Positions 35,781-46,633 of a stretch of 64,000 nucleotides of DNA are shown piece by piece. This DNA is from an uncultured Chthonomonas sp. (GTDB taxonomy: Bacteria; Armatimonadota; Chthonomonadetes; Chthonomonadales; CAJBBX01), in NCBI GenBank assembly GCA_903951425.1, contig CAJBBX010000128.1:16886-80885 (forward strand). Direction: 5' to 3'. The stretch's first letter is position 1; each line of letters starts with the position of its first letter. A model generated the notes under the pieces. That model saw only the letters and a list, made by a program, of their open reading frames with translations, was not told the origin of the DNA and searched no databases. Made by a program: the position numbers and the translations under genes.

Positions 35781-36233
35781 CTAAGGGACGGGCTCGTGCA
35801 CCAGTACTCGGATGTCCGGACCGATCGGTTGCGTGGTGTCGTAGACCTCGAAGGTTGGCCGCCAGACGTCGGGGGTCTCGGTCTCCGGCATCACGCACCG
35901 GAGGTCCTGGTAGGCCTCGGCGATGCGGCCCATATCGCCGGTGTGGGCAAGGCGTGCGTAGCGGCCGGCAGGGATCGTGGCGAGGTGCATGCCCTCGGGG
36001 GCGATGGAGCCCTCGTTGACCTCCAGGCCGACCACGTAGCGAGCGGTCCGGGTGGCGGGGTCCTTCTGCCAGACGCCGTAGAGGTGCTTCTGGTCCAGGC
36101 AGCCTGCGATGTCGCAGCGGCGCGCGGCCAGCGAGACCCAGGCATAGAGGATCAGCCCCGACTGCTCCCAAGCATTCTCCAGCGCGATGCCTAGAATGGT
36201 CTTCGCCCGTACCCGAATGGTGGCCGGATTCAT
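35781..36233 (-). CDS. GyrI-like / AraC-effector-binding-domain protein
   Basis: The 150-residue cytoplasmic protein matches the stand-alone GyrI-like small-molecule-binding fold (the effector-binding domain of AraC/MerR-type regulators). The second half has the typical pattern: YVVGLEVNEGSIAPEGMHLA, TIPAGRYARLAHTGDMGRIA, and VWRPTFEVYDTT near the end. The acidic residue in FEVYD is the conserved ligand-facing Glu. GGGAGGA precedes the ATG by 6 nt. It lies directly upstream of the giant secreted protein on the same strand with 26 nt between, so co-expression is likely. It could sense or sequester a small hydrophobic or cationic compound. Its role with the neighbour is unclear. The 231-bp gap upstream shows an A+T-rich patch at 36317-36331. 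Confidence 0.8.
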   Translation of the reverse strand: MNPATIRVRAKTILGIALENAWEQSGLILYAWVSLAARRCDIAGCLDQKHLYGVWQKDPATRTARYVVGLEVNEGSIAPEGMHLATIPAGRYARLAHTGDMGRIAEAYQDLRCVMPETETPDVWRPTFEVYDTTQPIGPDIRVLVHEPVP

Positions 36234-36316
36234 GCTGGTTCCTCCCGGTGCCGGTTGCGGCCGTGGAATGGGACCGGAGGGTTCACCATGCTGGGCGTCC
36301 GCACGAGCCGCCGATA

Positions 36317-36331
36317 CCATATTACATTCTA
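36317..36331 (-). promoter_or_regulatory. A+T-rich -10-like patch upstream of the GyrI-like gene
   Basis: The minus strand reads TAGAATGTAATAT here, a rare A+T-rich stretch about 85-100 nt before the start. It contains two -10-like hexamers (TAGAAT, TAATAT). I find no good -35 partner. The rest of the gap 36234-36464 shows nothing else. Confidence 0.25.
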
Positions 36332-36464
36332 CGCCATGCGCCTGCAGGACGAGCAGTAGAGGTCCGTTCCCGGGGCAAGTCGCGCTGAAGCAGGAACCCC
36401 GGACGGCGGCGGCGAATCCTTTTGGTGCGTCGTCTGCTCACCCTCGCGGCGCGCCGGGAGACCC

Positions 36465-38342
36465 ATGACACGGCGTGCGCTCTGGATAGGCCTTCTGCTC
36501 GTCCCACTGAACGTCTACTGGGTCATTGTGGCCGAGCTCCGCTGGTACATCGTCCTTACGCTGAACCCGCTGTTCGTCACGCCGATCTTCTACCTTTTCG
36601 TGCTTGCGGGCCTGAACTCCGCCCTGCTCCGGTTCCGACCGCGCTGGGCCTTCACCAAGCCTGAGCTGGTCTCCATCTACATCATGCTGGTGCTGTCGTG
36701 CACCGTGGCCACGCACGACTTCATCATCAACCTCATGTCCAGCATGACGTGGCCGCGATGGCAGGCATCACCATCGAACAACTGGGAGGCGACGCTCTTC
36801 CCGCACCTGCCGAAGTGGCTCTACGTCTGGGACAAGGAGCTGCTGGGCGGCGCGCTGAAGGGGAGTTCGAGCCTCTACACATGGCCGATCCTGCGGATGT
36901 GGGCGGCGCCGCTGGCCTTCTGGTCGATCTTCGTCTTCTCGATCGGCTGGACGATGCTCTGCTTCGCCGTCATCCTGCGGAAGGCGTGGGTCGACCAGAC
37001 GCGCCTGGCCTTCCCCATCGTACGCCTGCCCATCGTGCTGACCGACGGCGCCACGGACGATTCGCCGCTCCGGCACTGGCCGCTCTGGGCCGGATTCGCG
37101 GTGGCAGCGGCTCTGGACATCCTGAACGGCCTGCATGAGTGGTACCCCAGCATGCCGCTGCTGCAGACGCGGGCAAACCCGCTCATCTTCCCCACGCCGC
37201 CCTGGCACACTACGGCGCCGCTCTTCACGACGTGGTACCCCTTCGCCATCGGCCTGGCCTACCTGGTGCCGTTGGATGTCTCCTTTTCGTGCTGGTTCTT
37301 CTACCTCTTCATGAAGGCGCAGGCGGTCCTCGGCTACCAGTACGGCTATGCCGACGTGCCGGATTTCCCCTATGTCAGCGAGCAGGGCATGGGAGCCTGG
37401 TACGCGTTCGGCTTCTTCATCCTCTACTCGTCGAGGGGCTACCTGGCCGGTGTGCTGAAGGCTGCATGGCGGAACGACCGGACGCAGGACGCAGGCGAGG
37501 CCATGAGCTACCGTGGCGCCGTGGTTGGAATGGCGGCGGGCATGGCGGTCTTCGGCGGCTTCTGGTACGCGGCAGGAATGAGCCCGATCTGGGTGGTGAT
37601 CGTGCTGGCCACCTACCTGCTGCTCTCCATGGCGATCACGCGGGCGCGCGCCGAGGCCGGAGGCCAGCACACGGTGTGGGACCTGGAGCCCATGCGGATG
37701 TTCCGCCTCTTCGACTCGCGCTCCATCGGCGCCGGGACGCTGGCCACTGGCTTCATGAGCCACTGGTACTGGCGGCTGAACCGTAGCCACCCCATGCCGA
37801 GCCAACTGGAGGCCATGAAACTGGCCCAGGACCAGGGGCTGAGCCTGCGCGGGCTGGCAGGACCCATGATGGCGGCCTTCGCGCTGGCCTCGGTCTCCGG
37901 GATGTGGGCCTGCCTGCATGTCTTCTACCAGCACGGCGCGCTGGCCAAGTGCCAGGGCTTCGCGAACTGGACCAACATCGAGATGTGGGACGGGCTCGGC
38001 AACGCGCTGGGGGCCGGGTTCAAGTCGGAGCCGGGACGGTGGGGCGCCATCGGGGCTTCTTCAGGCCTGGTGGTGGCTCTCTCGTGGCTGCGGACCCGCT
38101 ACGCCGGCTTCCCGTTCCACCCGCTGGGCTATTGCATCGGGCCGGGGCTCATCTGGCTCTGGTGCCCGTTCCTCGTGGCGTGGCTCGTAAAGCTGCTGGT
38201 GCTGCGCTATGGCGGGCTGAAGAGCTACCGCCGCTCGCTGCCCTTCTTCCTGGGGCTGGTGCTGGGCGACTACGTCACCGGCGCGGTCTGGGCGCTCATC
38301 GGCGTCTTCGGCAACGTGCCGGCCTACGGCATCTTCCACTGA
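36465..38342 (+). CDS. DUF6785-family multi-spanning membrane protein (paralog 1)
   Basis: The 625-residue protein has about 14 hydrophobic segments and no signal peptide. It shares conserved blocks with the second copy at 42251-44212: RLAFPIVRLPI (LAFPLAQLPM), the block GYGYADVPDFPYVSEQGMGA (YGYTDIPRFPFVLEQTAGG), RSHPMPSQLEAMKL (RAHPMPTQMEGLYA), FPFHPLGYCI (FPLHPVGYAI), and GGLKSYRRSLPFFLGLVLGD (GGLRAYRSALPVFMGIVLGD). These look like the DUF6785/6784 proteins, distantly similar to oligopeptide transporters. The function is unknown; import of small glycans or peptides is a guess. GGGAG precedes the ATG. A 10-bp hairpin ends the transcript after the stop. Confidence 0.8.
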   Translation: MTRRALWIGLLLVPLNVYWVIVAELRWYIVLTLNPLFVTPIFYLFVLAGLNSALLRFRPRWAFTKPELVSIYIMLVLSCTVATHDFIINLMSSMTWPRWQASPSNNWEATLFPHLPKWLYVWDKELLGGALKGSSSLYTWPILRMWAAPLAFWSIFVFSIGWTMLCFAVILRKAWVDQTRLAFPIVRLPIVLTDGATDDSPLRHWPLWAGFAVAAALDILNGLHEWYPSMPLLQTRANPLIFPTPPWHTTAPLFTTWYPFAIGLAYLVPLDVSFSCWFFYLFMKAQAVLGYQYGYADVPDFPYVSEQGMGAWYAFGFFILYSSRGYLAGVLKAAWRNDRTQDAGEAMSYRGAVVGMAAGMAVFGGFWYAAGMSPIWVVIVLATYLLLSMAITRARAEAGGQHTVWDLEPMRMFRLFDSRSIGAGTLATGFMSHWYWRLNRSHPMPSQLEAMKLAQDQGLSLRGLAGPMMAAFALASVSGMWACLHVFYQHGALAKCQGFANWTNIEMWDGLGNALGAGFKSEPGRWGAIGASSGLVVALSWLRTRYAGFPFHPLGYCIGPGLIWLWCPFLVAWLVKLLVLRYGGLKSYRRSLPFFLGLVLGDYVTGAVWALIGVFGNVPAYGIFH

Positions 38343-38356
38343 CGCCCGGACAGGAG

Positions 38357-38387
38357 CGGGCCGCGGAGCGTGAAGCGCCGCGGCCCG
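38357..38387. terminator. Hairpin terminator between the DUF6785 gene and glnB
   Basis: CGGGCCGCGG and CCGCGGCCCG pair as a perfect 10-bp stem with an 11-nt loop, centred between convergent stops at 38342 and 38421. It can serve both strands. Confidence 0.7.
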
Positions 38388-38420
38388 GGCACTGCCTTTA
38401 CGGATGCCGGGTGAGCCCGG

Positions 38421-40467
<2,047 letters not shown>

Positions 40468-40620
40468 GTTGAGCGTCTCCTTCAGGTTGGAATCGAAGTG
40501 ACCGGATCGATCCTCCATCGGACGCGACCACGCATGGATGAGCCGGACGGAGTGTCCGGAGCGCGACGACATCGTCGCCTATCGGAACACGTCGGTGAGC
40601 GAGCCCACCGGCGCGGAAGG

Positions 40621-41841
40621 TCAGACCCGAGCTTCGGACGCCTTGCCGGCGGCTGGCTGCGCCAGAGGGCCCACAGGCAGCCGTGCAGCGCGGTTGGCAA
40701 TGGCCAGCAAGGGCGGGGTCACCAGCGTCGTGGCGATCACGACAAAGACGATTGCGGCGTAGAGCGAATCCCCTATCACCGCGGTCTGGAGGCCGATGCC
40801 GGCGAATATGAGCCCGACCTCGCCCCTGGGCAGCATCCCGATGGCGATGGTCGCCCGCCGAAGGCCGCGGCCGGGACAGGTCAGGCCCGCGACGACCTTA
40901 CCCACCACTGCCGCCAGGAGCAGGGCGCCGCCGACGCCCAGAGAGGCGCGCCCGGCGTCGGTCATGGGGTTCAGGGACTGCAGGTTCATCTGCGCACCCA
41001 TCATGACGAAGAAGAGGGGCACCAGCAGGTCGGCGATCGCCTTGACCTGGGGCTCGAAGTGCATTCGGTGCTCGGTGGGCGCCAGGACGAGCCCGGCGGT
41101 GAACGCGCCGACGATGGGCGCCAGGCCCGCTCCGGCGGCTCCGGCGGCCAGCACGAGGCAGAAGGCGATGGACGCCGTGGGGAGGGCGCCTCGCGTCCGC
41201 ATCCTCCGCGCAAGGCTCAGCAAGCGCGGCGTGGCAAGACGCCCAGCAACAATGGCCGCCCCGAGGAACCCGCACGCGACCAGGGCGAGCCTGGCCACGG
41301 AGCCGGCGCTGATGGTATGCGCTGCTGCGAGGCCCGAGACGGCCGCCAGGATCACCAGTCCGATGACGTCATCGGCGACGGCAGCGCCGAGGACGATCCT
41401 TGCCTCCTTGGTGTGCAGACACTTGAGGTCCGCGAACACCCGTGCTGTGATCCCGACTGACGTCGCCGTGAGCGCCGCTCCGACGAAGATGGCCTGCACA
41501 CCTCCCATGCCGAGCAGGTGCGCGGCTGAGGCGCCCAGTGCGAACGGCAGGACGACACCGGCTACAGCCACGTAGAAGGCCGAGCCGCCCACCCGCAAGA
41601 GTGACTGCATGTCGCACTCCAGCCCCACCTCGAACAGCAGGAAGACAGCGCCCAGCTCGGCCATCTGGTGCAGGATGGGGTCCGAAGCAGGCACGAGGCC
41701 CAGCATGGACCGTCCGATCAGGACGCCGCCCAACAGCTCGCCCAGCACGGCGGGCTGCTTGAGCCATCGCTCGCAGACCTCTCCGACGAGCTTGGCGACC
41801 GCGACCATCAGCGCGATCTGGATGAGGGTTTGTGCGGTCAT
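40621..41841 (-). CDS. CPA2-family cation:proton antiporter
   Basis: The 406-residue membrane protein has about 12 hydrophobic segments and resembles CPA2 antiporters (Na+ or K+/H+). The N-terminal QPAVLGELLGGVLIGRSMLG and LFEVGLECDMQSLLRVG are family hallmarks. The twin acidic motif GAAVADDVIGLVILAAVSGL carries the Asp-Asp pair of the ion-binding site. LPRGEVGLIFAGIGLQ is the other family block. It lacks the C-terminal TrkA-N domain of KefB/C, so it is the short, NapA-like type. It is on the minus strand, 153 bp upstream of amtB, but a shared transcript is not certain. No ribosome-binding site precedes the ATG; a hairpin does (see 41849-41868). Confidence 0.88.
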   Translation of the reverse strand: MTAQTLIQIALMVAVAKLVGEVCERWLKQPAVLGELLGGVLIGRSMLGLVPASDPILHQMAELGAVFLLFEVGLECDMQSLLRVGGSAFYVAVAGVVLPFALGASAAHLLGMGGVQAIFVGAALTATSVGITARVFADLKCLHTKEARIVLGAAVADDVIGLVILAAVSGLAAAHTISAGSVARLALVACGFLGAAIVAGRLATPRLLSLARRMRTRGALPTASIAFCLVLAAGAAGAGLAPIVGAFTAGLVLAPTEHRMHFEPQVKAIADLLVPLFFVMMGAQMNLQSLNPMTDAGRASLGVGGALLLAAVVGKVVAGLTCPGRGLRRATIAIGMLPRGEVGLIFAGIGLQTAVIGDSLYAAIVFVVIATTLVTPPLLAIANRAARLPVGPLAQPAAGKASEARV

Positions 41842-42250
41842 CGTGGGTCAGGCCCGTGTGCGGGCCTGGCTTGCGAGGCGGATTCGGGCATTGGGTTGTC
41901 CCATGCGATCGACGTGCGAACGCTGATGAACGATGCAGCCCGCGGCATTGGGGAGCTAACGACTGGGGTGGTTGCTGGTCGCCGAGGCACGATGGGCCTT
42001 GGCGAATCCGCCTTCGTTGGGGGAATCGGTAGTGTTCGGAAGCGGTCCCGAGGCGAACGACCTACGCCGTCCGCATGCCCGGCGGACGTTGCCGGACCGT
42101 TGCGACATTTTGGATTATTGCATACGGCCGCATCTGGCGTCAACCCAACTGCCGTAGCCGGCTCGCGACCGCCGGTGCGTGCTGGCGCCGGGCCGCGGAG
42201 TACACTCAAGGCTGAGGGGCGCGCGCTGCGCCCCTGCCTGGAGAGGCTCC
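41842..42250. other. 409-bp divergent gap with two leader hairpins and no gene
   Basis: The gap separates the antiporter (minus) and the second DUF6785 gene (plus). I see no supported reading frame. CAGGCCCG and CGGGCCTG (41849-41868) pair as an 8-bp hairpin just 7 nt before the antiporter start, where a Shine-Dalgarno would normally be. AGGGGCGC and GCGCCCCT (42215-42235) form another 8-bp hairpin 15 nt before the DUF6785 start. Both could control translation. A small A+T-richer patch at 42107-42123 is a possible promoter. Confidence 0.5.
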
Positions 42251-44212
42251 ATGACCCACCTTACGCCGGAAACCACGACCCCGCCGCGACGCCGCTCGTC
42301 CGGCCTCACGCTCCGGGCGGTGCTGCTGGGAGCGTTGCTGGGCCCCGTGATGGGGTGGTGGAACATCTCGGTGGAGACGATCCGCTACGCCGGCCAGCCC
42401 TCCACCGTGTCGCTCTACCCGCACGTCCTCTTCGTGCTGCTCTGCCTGGTGGGCCTCAACGCGCTGGTGGCCCGGCGCTTCCCAGGCAAGCAGATGAGCC
42501 CCTCCGAGTTGCTGCTGGTCTACTTCATGGCGCTCATGGCCGCGGTGGTCTCCTCGCACGACATCGTGGAGGTGATGGTGCCCATCTGGTCCTACCCGGC
42601 ACGGTTCGCCAACGCGGCCAACCGGTGGGATACTGAGATCGTGGCCAAGCTCCCGGGCTGGCTCTTCGTCACCGATGCCGACGCCGTCAGCAGCTACTAC
42701 GTGGGCAATGCGAGCCTCTGGAACCAGCGGGCGCTCAGCGTCTGGGTCCGTCCTGTGGCCATCTGGACCTGCTTCCTGACCGTACTCTCCTACGGCATGT
42801 TCTGCCTGAATGTGCTATTCCGCAAGACCTGGATGGAGCACGAACGGCTGGCCTTCCCGCTAGCGCAGCTGCCCATGGACCTGGTGCAGCCCCGCGTCCC
42901 GCTTTTCACCAGCCGCATCTTCTGGCTCGGCTTCGGCATCACCGCGGCGCTGGACATGTGGTACGGCGCGCACAGCCTATGGCCCGCCATCCCGGAGCCT
43001 TTCCCGCGCTTCCAGACGCTGGACCCGTACCTGACGCAGCCGCCCTGGAACTCCATCGGCTGGCTACCGCTGGCCTTCTATCCGTGGATCGTGGGGCTGG
43101 GGGTGATGCTCCCGCTGGATCTGCTCCTCTCTTGCACGGTCTTCTTCTGGGTCTGGAAGCTGCAGCCGGTGGTGGCGGCCGCCTACGGCTACACCGACAT
43201 CCCCCGCTTCCCGTTCGTGCTCGAGCAGACGGCGGGCGGCTTCGCGGCCATCGCCCTGACGACGCTCTACACAGGCCGGCGGGCCTTGGCCGAGAGCCTG
43301 CGGGCCGTGGTGGCCGGCACGCCGCCCGACTGGCGCGAAGCGCTCTCGCCGCGCATGGCCTGGGGCGGGTTCCTGCTCTCCGGCGCGGCGGTCTTCGCCT
43401 TCTTCAACGCCATCGGCATGGCATGGTGGGTTAACCTCTTTGTGCTGGCGGGCTACCTGCTGATTGCCGTGGCGGCCGCGCGCATCCGCGCCGAGCTGGG
43501 CGCGCCTGCGCACGACCCCGGCGGCGACGCGCCCATGCGGGTGCTGACCCTCTTCTTTGGCACCGACGCCCTGCGCCAGACCGACATGGCCGCCTTCGTG
43601 CCGCTGCATAGCTTTAACCGAGGCTACCGGGCCCATCCCATGCCGACGCAGATGGAGGGCCTTTACGCCGGCGAGCGGTCGGGCGTCGGGATGCGCGGCA
43701 TGTTCTGGGCGCTGGTGGCCGCAGTCTCCATCGGCGCGCTGAGCGGGTTCCTCACCAACATCAGCCTCCACTACGCCTGGGGCGCCGCGTCCAAGGCCGA
43801 CCCGCCCTTCGTCAGCACCATCTTCGGCCGCGAGCCCTATGAGATCGTCTCGAACATGATGACCGCAGGCGTCACGCCCTCCGAGCGCTCCACGGGCACG
43901 GCGGCGGTGGGCGTGGGCTTCCTGGTGACGGCAGTGCTGGGCGCCTTGCGGCTCTCGATGTCGCGTTTCCCGCTCCACCCGGTGGGCTACGCGATCTCCA
44001 GCGGCTGGAGCATGTCGCTCATGTGGTTCTCGCTGCTCATCGCGCTCATCTGCAAGGCGAGCCTGCTCAAGGCCGGCGGCCTGCGGGCATACCGGAGCGC
44101 CCTGCCGGTCTTCATGGGCATCGTGCTGGGCGACTGCGCCGTGGGGAGCCTCTGGATGCTGGTGAGCATCTTCACAGGGGCCAAGAGCTTCATCTTCTGG
44201 CCCTACGGGTAG
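42251..44212 (+). CDS. DUF6785-family multi-spanning membrane protein (paralog 2)
   Basis: This 653-residue membrane protein has about 14 hydrophobic segments. It is a paralog of the 36465-38342 protein by the shared blocks given there, and carries a 25-residue Thr/Pro/Arg-rich cytoplasmic tail at the N-terminus (MTHLTPETTTPPRRR). The start is placed 4 nt after GGAGAGG. The family is common in bacteria that degrade polysaccharides and is thought to relate to oligopeptide transporters, but no substrate is known. It converges with a six-hairpin glycosidase gene after a 24-bp perfect palindrome, so glycan uptake is a reasonable but unproven idea. Confidence 0.8.
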   Translation: MTHLTPETTTPPRRRSSGLTLRAVLLGALLGPVMGWWNISVETIRYAGQPSTVSLYPHVLFVLLCLVGLNALVARRFPGKQMSPSELLLVYFMALMAAVVSSHDIVEVMVPIWSYPARFANAANRWDTEIVAKLPGWLFVTDADAVSSYYVGNASLWNQRALSVWVRPVAIWTCFLTVLSYGMFCLNVLFRKTWMEHERLAFPLAQLPMDLVQPRVPLFTSRIFWLGFGITAALDMWYGAHSLWPAIPEPFPRFQTLDPYLTQPPWNSIGWLPLAFYPWIVGLGVMLPLDLLLSCTVFFWVWKLQPVVAAAYGYTDIPRFPFVLEQTAGGFAAIALTTLYTGRRALAESLRAVVAGTPPDWREALSPRMAWGGFLLSGAAVFAFFNAIGMAWWVNLFVLAGYLLIAVAAARIRAELGAPAHDPGGDAPMRVLTLFFGTDALRQTDMAAFVPLHSFNRGYRAHPMPTQMEGLYAGERSGVGMRGMFWALVAAVSIGALSGFLTNISLHYAWGAASKADPPFVSTIFGREPYEIVSNMMTAGVTPSERSTGTAAVGVGFLVTAVLGALRLSMSRFPLHPVGYAISSGWSMSLMWFSLLIALICKASLLKAGGLRAYRSALPVFMGIVLGDCAVGSLWMLVSIFTGAKSFIFWPYG

Positions 44213-44230
44213 GGGAAGAGCTCACGGCCG

Positions 44231-44267
44231 GTGGGGCCAAGGCCTTGGCCCCACTGACCGTGCTGAC
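44231..44267. terminator. Perfect 24-bp palindrome plus GACCGTGCTGAC core
   Basis: 44231-44254 is a perfect palindrome with the half-site GTGGGGCCAAGG; it folds as a 10-bp stem with a 4-nt loop. It lies between convergent stops (44212 and 44287) and is followed by ACTGACCGTGCTGAC, the same core as at 19040-19059. It probably terminates transcription from both sides. Confidence 0.6.
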
Positions 44268-44286
44268 GCAAGTATCGATGACGGGG

Positions 44287-46530
44287 TTACGGGCGGCCCA
44301 CCGTCGCCTCGAAGCGGAGGTTGGCCTTTGGGCTCTCCCAGACGATGGCCTCGCTGGTGGCTGTCGGCTTGCCGCCGGCCAGTGAGCCGCCCGTCACCTT
44401 GAGACCGTCCGGCAGGCGGATGTGGACCGTGAGGCGGCCGGGCTTGCGCTTCGGCGAGAGCTTGACCTCGCCGGTGACCTTGCCGGAGGCGGCGTCGTAG
44501 CGCAAGGTCCAGTTGACCGGGCCGTACTCGCTCGCCCCGCCCGAGATGCCCACCGGACTGCCGCTTCCCAGCCACTCGCGATCGGCCCCCAGGCCCAGGT
44601 GGAGGCCGTCGGGTTGCTCCATCACCAGCATGTCGCGCAGGGCGCGCGCCACGGCGATGGGGGTCCAGAGGTGCTGGCGGTCGCCGGTGCACTGGGCCGT
44701 GCCGGGCTCCTGGCCGCGCTCCTCGCACCAGGTGATCAGGGGAGTGCCGTGGTTCAGCGTGGCGCGGAAGTAGCGGGCCGCCGCGTCGCCGTTGCCCCTC
44801 CGCAGGTGGGCCTCGGCCAGGTTGTCCAGCGTGATGGCAACCCACATGCCGTCGGCCAGCCAGCCGGTATGGATCGGAATGCCGCCGGGGCTGAGCCGAG
44901 CCTCCATGTGCGCAAGTGTTCCGTCGATGAGCGGATGATCAGCTGGAAGCAGCTCGCAGGGCGTCAGGGCGTTGAGGCTGCCCCAGAGGCTGCCGCTGGT
45001 CTTGCCCGCCACGCCGGGTATCCAGCGCCGGTCGCCTTCCGTGATGGCCCCGCGCTCCATGGCGTCCAGCAGGTCGGCCTTGCCGGTCTGGTAGATGCGC
45101 TCCAGCTCAGAGGCCTCGGCGGCGTGGCCGAGGATGCGCGCCGCGGCGGCGGACATGCCGTCGGCGTAGACGGCCCAAATGTTGTGCGGCGTGAAGACGC
45201 CGTACATGTCATCGTCGCTGTAGAGGCCGCAATCGCCGAAGCCTCGGGGCATCAGGCCGTAGGTGAGGGGTTTAACGCCCGCCTCCAGCACACGGCTGCG
45301 GGCACGCTGCGTTTCGCGCCAGCGGCTCGCGGCCAGCATGCGCGGGTAGACGCCGGCCAGGTGCTTGCGGTCGCGAGTCAGGCGGTAGTGGGTCATGATG
45401 AACCACGTTTTGAAGCCCGAGCAGCTCCACATGGAGTGGCCCCAGCCCCGGTTGTCGTCCCAGTTGCCGTCGGGCTCCTGCAAGGCGAGGGGTAGCCGAT
45501 AGCCGCGCTCGGCCTCCGTGTGCAGGCCCAGCTGGTCCAGGGTGATGGCCGAGATGGCCGCCTCGTGGGTGTTGGCCGCGCGGTAGACCTCGGTGCCCGG
45601 CACGGCAGCGATGTGCCCTCCGGCCGCCGGCTCCCGCATGATGAAGAGGTCGGCCAGGCAGGCCTTGTAGGCGCTCACGACGCCGGGGTCGGGAACGCTC
45701 ACCTGCGCGGCGCGGCCGATCAGCTCTCGCCATTCGTGCTTGCCCGCCTCCATGTCGGCAGCCCAGGCGGCGGCGCGCAGGGCCGGCATCTCGGCGCTGA
45801 AGCTCAGGTAGGGGCGGATGATCCATCCCTCGGCCTTGCCGTGCGCAGGCACCGTCCAGATCATCAGGAGGGTCTTGGCTCCGGGCGAGCGTCCGTCGGG
45901 GCGGTCGGAGTTGGACTGTGCGCCTAGGCCCAGGAGGAGCAGCCGGTCGGCGCGCTCGTTCCAGCCGGCGATGATATGGTCGGCGCCGCTGACGGCGGGC
46001 TCCATCCAGCCGGGGTTCTCGCCCCAGGAGCCGCTCTCGCAGCGGATCACGAAGCGCTGCGGCTTGTCGGTGGGGTTCTCCAGCGACAGGCGGCCCTCCA
46101 CGGCTCTGAGTCCGCCCACTATCTCCAGCGTGACCTTGCCATCGGCGTCGTCGAACGTGGTAAGGACCGACGGTAGCCACCCCTCGCAGCGGGTCCATGC
46201 ATGGCGTGCGAAGCCGTGTCCCGCGACCTGCGGCGTAATGGTGAACGACCACTGCGTGGGCGGCGTTCTAAAGGCTGCGGGAGGGTAGTTGCGCAGGTCG
46301 TCGTGGCTCCATGCCAGGCGCACCGAGCCGGGCTGCAGGTCCACCAGCGTGCGTTCGCTTGCGTCGGGCCGCCCTAGCGTCACGCGGTGCGGGGTGGCGA
46401 AGGAGTAGGCGAAGTCGATGCGGCTGCCGGCGGGCGTATCGGGCATGGCGGCGTGTCCTCGTGCGGGGAGTGCGAAGGTCGCGGCGAGCAGCGCTGCGCT
46501 CACCGTCAGTCGGGCCGAAGTGCGGAGCAT
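44287..46530 (-). CDS. Secreted six-hairpin glycosidase-like protein
   Basis: The 747-residue product has a signal peptide (MLRTSARLTVSAALLAATFA, cleaved near HAAM). Residues ~35-290 form a beta-sandwich (RVTLGRPDASERTLVDLQPG). Residues ~300-640 form an (alpha/alpha)6 toroid typical of six-hairpin glycosidases (YRAANTHEAAISAITLDQLG; NWDDNRGWGHSMWSCSGFKT; CGLYSDDDMYGVFTPHNIWA). The C-terminal ~100 residues are a small beta-sandwich. Acidic candidates are in EPDGNWDDNRG and YSDDDMYG but I cannot decide which is catalytic. A GAGGTG site precedes the start with about 10 nt. It is divergent from the GH172 gene with 103 bp between, suggesting they respond to the same sugar source. Confidence 0.75.
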   Translation of the reverse strand: MLRTSARLTVSAALLAATFALPARGHAAMPDTPAGSRIDFAYSFATPHRVTLGRPDASERTLVDLQPGSVRLAWSHDDLRNYPPAAFRTPPTQWSFTITPQVAGHGFARHAWTRCEGWLPSVLTTFDDADGKVTLEIVGGLRAVEGRLSLENPTDKPQRFVIRCESGSWGENPGWMEPAVSGADHIIAGWNERADRLLLLGLGAQSNSDRPDGRSPGAKTLLMIWTVPAHGKAEGWIIRPYLSFSAEMPALRAAAWAADMEAGKHEWRELIGRAAQVSVPDPGVVSAYKACLADLFIMREPAAGGHIAAVPGTEVYRAANTHEAAISAITLDQLGLHTEAERGYRLPLALQEPDGNWDDNRGWGHSMWSCSGFKTWFIMTHYRLTRDRKHLAGVYPRMLAASRWRETQRARSRVLEAGVKPLTYGLMPRGFGDCGLYSDDDMYGVFTPHNIWAVYADGMSAAAARILGHAAEASELERIYQTGKADLLDAMERGAITEGDRRWIPGVAGKTSGSLWGSLNALTPCELLPADHPLIDGTLAHMEARLSPGGIPIHTGWLADGMWVAITLDNLAEAHLRRGNGDAAARYFRATLNHGTPLITWCEERGQEPGTAQCTGDRQHLWTPIAVARALRDMLVMEQPDGLHLGLGADREWLGSGSPVGISGGASEYGPVNWTLRYDAASGKVTGEVKLSPKRKPGRLTVHIRLPDGLKVTGGSLAGGKPTATSEAIVWESPKANLRFEATVGRP

Positions 46531-46633
46531 TTGGGCGCTTCACCTCACGCGGCGCGCCGAACCGGGGACGCAAGGACCGCCGCCTTCCGGTAACCTAGGA
46601 GGGCGGAGGACGATGCCTCCAGGAGGTCTGAGC

